Shown: positions 62,066-64,000 of the stretch, one piece after another
Position numbering within the stretch: the first letter of the stretch is position 1
Layout of the letters: each line of letters starts with the position of its first letter
DNA from: Microbacter sp049976245
GTDB taxonomy: Bacteria > Bacteroidota > Bacteroidia > Bacteroidales > Paludibacteraceae
Direction: 5' to 3'
Assembly: GCA_049976245.1 (NCBI GenBank)
Contig: JBMFIQ010000009.1
Span: forward strand, 12,236 to 76,235
Length of the DNA: 64,000 nucleotides
The notes under the pieces: model-generated
What the model was told of the DNA's origin: nothing
Database searches by the model: none
Seen by the model: the letters and a program-made list of their open reading frames with translations, nothing else
Translations under genes and position numbers: made by a program

Positions 62066-62905
62066 ATGTCATATCCCACCACATCGTCAACTGGTCCTAT
62101 CGGTATTTTTGATTCCGGCTACGGAGGATTGACCATCCTCGATGCCATTCAAAAACGCCTGCCTCAATATGACTATCTTTATCTTGGAGACAATGCCAGA
62201 ACACCATACGGAACACGCTCTTTTGATGTGGTTTATCAATACACGCTGGAAAGCGTGAAAAAGTTATTTGAGTTGAATTGTCAGCTCATTATTCTGGCTT
62301 GCAACACTGCTTCAGCCAAAGCATTACGAACCATCCAACAACATGACTTACCTCAACTTGATCCATACAAAAGAGTGCTTGGCGTGATTCGTCCAACGGT
62401 AGAAGCCTTAGGTGAAATGACCCGATCCAAACATGTAGGCATCGTTGGGACAACAGGAACCGTTCAATCTCAATCGTACGAAATTGAAGTGGCAAAACTT
62501 TTTCCTGACATTACCATTGTTTCAGAAGCATGTCCCATGTGGGTGCCTTTAGTTGAAAATGGAGAACATTTATCACCGGGAGCCGATTATTTTGTTGAAA
62601 AACACTTGAATAAACTTTTTATAACCGATCCTGACATTGATACATTAGTTCTCGGATGTACTCATTATCCGTTACTTATTGAAAAAATTCGAAAATATAC
62701 ACCATCAACCGCCTCCATCGTTATCCAAGGACCAATCATTGCCGAGCGGTTAGAAAATTACTTGAAAAGACATTCCAACTTAGAAGAACGCTGCTCGAAA
62801 AATGGAACATGTCATTATCTGACCACAGAGTCAGTGGAAAAATTTGAAACTTCAGCTTCCATTTTTATCAATAAAAACATTAAAGCATCGCATGTAATAG
62901 TTTGA
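62066..62905 (+). CDS. murI: Glutamate racemase
   Basis: A 279-residue enzyme supplying D-glutamate for peptidoglycan. It shows IGIFDSGYGGLTILDAI, LGDNARTPYGTRS, the first catalytic Cys in ILACNTASAKALR and the second in VLGCTHYPLLIEKI. Length is normal. It starts right after the C69 peptidase stop, so the two are one transcript, likely led by repeat copy 11. Confidence 0.96.
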   Translation: MSYPTTSSTGPIGIFDSGYGGLTILDAIQKRLPQYDYLYLGDNARTPYGTRSFDVVYQYTLESVKKLFELNCQLIILACNTASAKALRTIQQHDLPQLDPYKRVLGVIRPTVEALGEMTRSKHVGIVGTTGTVQSQSYEIEVAKLFPDITIVSEACPMWVPLVENGEHLSPGADYFVEKHLNKLFITDPDIDTLVLGCTHYPLLIEKIRKYTPSTASIVIQGPIIAERLENYLKRHSNLEERCSKNGTCHYLTTESVEKFETSASIFINKNIKASHVIV

Positions 62906-62979
62906 TTAAAAGTGGAATAATGAAATTTTAATCCTAAAAAACCCTATTTAGTTACTGATTCAAATCAATCCGATTCATT

Positions 62980-63897
62980 ATGCCTGTCAATATTCCCGAT
63001 CAATTACCTGCTATTGAGCAGTTAAAACGTGAAAATATTTTTATCATGAACATGTCACGTGCTGTGTCACAAGACATTCGTCCATTAAGCATCGTCATTT
63101 TGAATCTAATGCCCATCAAAATCACCACTGAAACAGATTTGATCAGGCTGCTATCCAACTCGCCATTACAGATCGAAATCGATTTTTTGAAAATGAAAAC
63201 GCATACGTCAAAAAACACCCCCATGGAACATATGATGATGTTTTACACCACTTTTAATTCGATTCGGGATAAAAAATACGACGGAATGATAATCACAGGA
63301 GCACCTGTTGAGATGCTCGATTTTGAAGAAGTCAATTATTGGGAGGAGTTGACCGAAATCTTTGATTGGGCTCAAACGCACGTCACATCGACTTTTTATA
63401 TCTGTTGGGCAGCTCAAGCCGGGTTATACCACTTTTATCACATTCCAAAATATCCATTGCCAAAAAAAATGTTTGGCGTTTTTGAACATACCGTCAATGC
63501 GCCTTTAAACCCTATTTTCAGAGGATTTGACGACGTGTTTTATGTACCGCACAGCAGACATACCGAAGTCAGAAAAGAAGATATTGTTGCCAATCCTGCC
63601 TTAACCATCTTATCCGAATCCGACGAAGCAGGCATTTACATGGTGATGGCGCGCGAAGGCAGAGATTTTTTCATTACGGGACATGCCGAATATGCTCCAA
63701 ACACTTTGGATCAGGAATACAGACGCGATGTCGCAAAAGGATTAACCATTGAACCTCCTTTGCACTACTATCAACAGGACAACATTTCAAAAGCGCCTTT
63801 AGTGCGTTGGAGAGGTCATGCAAATCTTCTCTTTACCAATTGGCTCAACTATTTCGTTTACCAAATGACTCCTTTCAATCGTGACGACATTCATTGA
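62980..63897 (+). CDS. metAA: Homoserine O-acyltransferase of the MetA family, predicted acetyl-CoA specific
   Basis: A 305-residue class I amidotransferase-like enzyme that acylates homoserine in methionine synthesis. It shows ILNLMPIKITTETDLIRLLSNSP, the catalytic Cys142 in FYICWAAQAG, FGVFEHTV, PHSRHTEV, the His-Glu pair in FITGHAEYAP and the C-terminal NLLFTNWLNYFVYQ. Residue 111, in GAPVEML, is Glu. In this family Glu111 goes with acetyl-CoA use and Gly111 with succinyl-CoA use, so homoserine O-acetyltransferase is the better name in spite of the usual label. It starts 74 nt after murI. Confidence 0.93.
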   Translation: MPVNIPDQLPAIEQLKRENIFIMNMSRAVSQDIRPLSIVILNLMPIKITTETDLIRLLSNSPLQIEIDFLKMKTHTSKNTPMEHMMMFYTTFNSIRDKKYDGMIITGAPVEMLDFEEVNYWEELTEIFDWAQTHVTSTFYICWAAQAGLYHFYHIPKYPLPKKMFGVFEHTVNAPLNPIFRGFDDVFYVPHSRHTEVRKEDIVANPALTILSESDEAGIYMVMAREGRDFFITGHAEYAPNTLDQEYRRDVAKGLTIEPPLHYYQQDNISKAPLVRWRGHANLLFTNWLNYFVYQMTPFNRDDIH

Positions 63898-64000
63898 TGT
63901 CCCTATGTTGATGTTGCTTTAACTTAAATAGTCGACCCTTAAAAAACATACAACATAAAGATTATCAATAAAATATCATTAAAATTAGTTGCGTATATCA

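Noticed and set aside
63898..64000. Window end after metAA
   Set aside because: No gene, terminator or repeat copy can be supported in the last 103 bases.

Overview
The window looks like chromosomal DNA of a member of the Bacteroidetes, most likely order Bacteroidales (Paludibacter/Microbacter-like would fit, but I cannot prove the genus). The reasons are the TAnnTTTG/TTTG promoters in front of many genes, A-rich leaders instead of Shine-Dalgarno sites, a type IX secretion C-terminal sorting domain on one protein, RprX/RprY-like regulators, the long Bacteroidetes form of NusB, and the nusB-yajC-ybbR-coaE order. I see no prophage, transposase, CRISPR array or rRNA. Nearly all genes are core metabolism, so most of the window is ordinary.

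Layout: 1-3.5 kb holds the tail of an unidentified gene, a thioredoxin, a DUF4382 lipoprotein, a SLAC1/TehA-type channel and a DUF302 protein. 3.6-15.2 kb is read mostly on the minus strand: serS, rplU-rpmA, an SDR, an aldo/keto reductase, a GH31 enzyme, a secreted S1/P1-type nuclease, and an acetate operon pta - 3-hydroxyacyl-CoA dehydrogenase - ackA. 15.4-20.2 kb is carA-carB-DUF2905. 20.2-28.2 kb has a carboxynorspermidine dehydrogenase-like gene, recA, rhomboid, comEC, and pyrE - SRPBCC - argH. CarAB makes carbamoyl phosphate, which feeds both the PyrE (pyrimidine) and ArgH (arginine) pathways. 28.3-34.7 kb has mnmD, uvrA and the rprX-rprY pair. 34.8-43.5 kb has a metallophosphoesterase, nusB-yajC-ybbR-coaE, a HAD phosphatase, two NlpC/P60 peptidases and truA. 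43.9-49.2 kb has a steroid 5-alpha-reductase-like protein, a small holin-like membrane protein, an SPFH protein and an OvoA-type ovothiol synthase. 49.5-64 kb has lptB, rel, phoH, glyA, a PfkB kinase, lon, tRNA-Glu-rpsT, ribE, a C69 peptidase, murI and metA.

The most unusual thing is a family of about 95-bp interspersed repeats, twelve copies including degenerate ones. Most intact copies end exactly on the start codon of the next gene (DUF302, S1/P1 nuclease, uvrA, HAD, holin-like, C69 peptidase) or just before it (comEC). Each has an imperfect hairpin (GTATGAAACGAGCC ... GGCGAGTTCCATAC), then a TTAnnGTTA core, then an A-rich leader ending ACGTATG. It looks like a portable promoter/leader cassette that can be dropped in front of unrelated genes. 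I know of no described family with these features. Other points of interest are MetA with Glu111 (predicted acetyl- rather than succinyltransferase), an OvoA whose SAM-binding loop has lost its first glycine, the dehydrogenase inserted between pta and ackA, and a ComEC with an eroded C-terminal domain.
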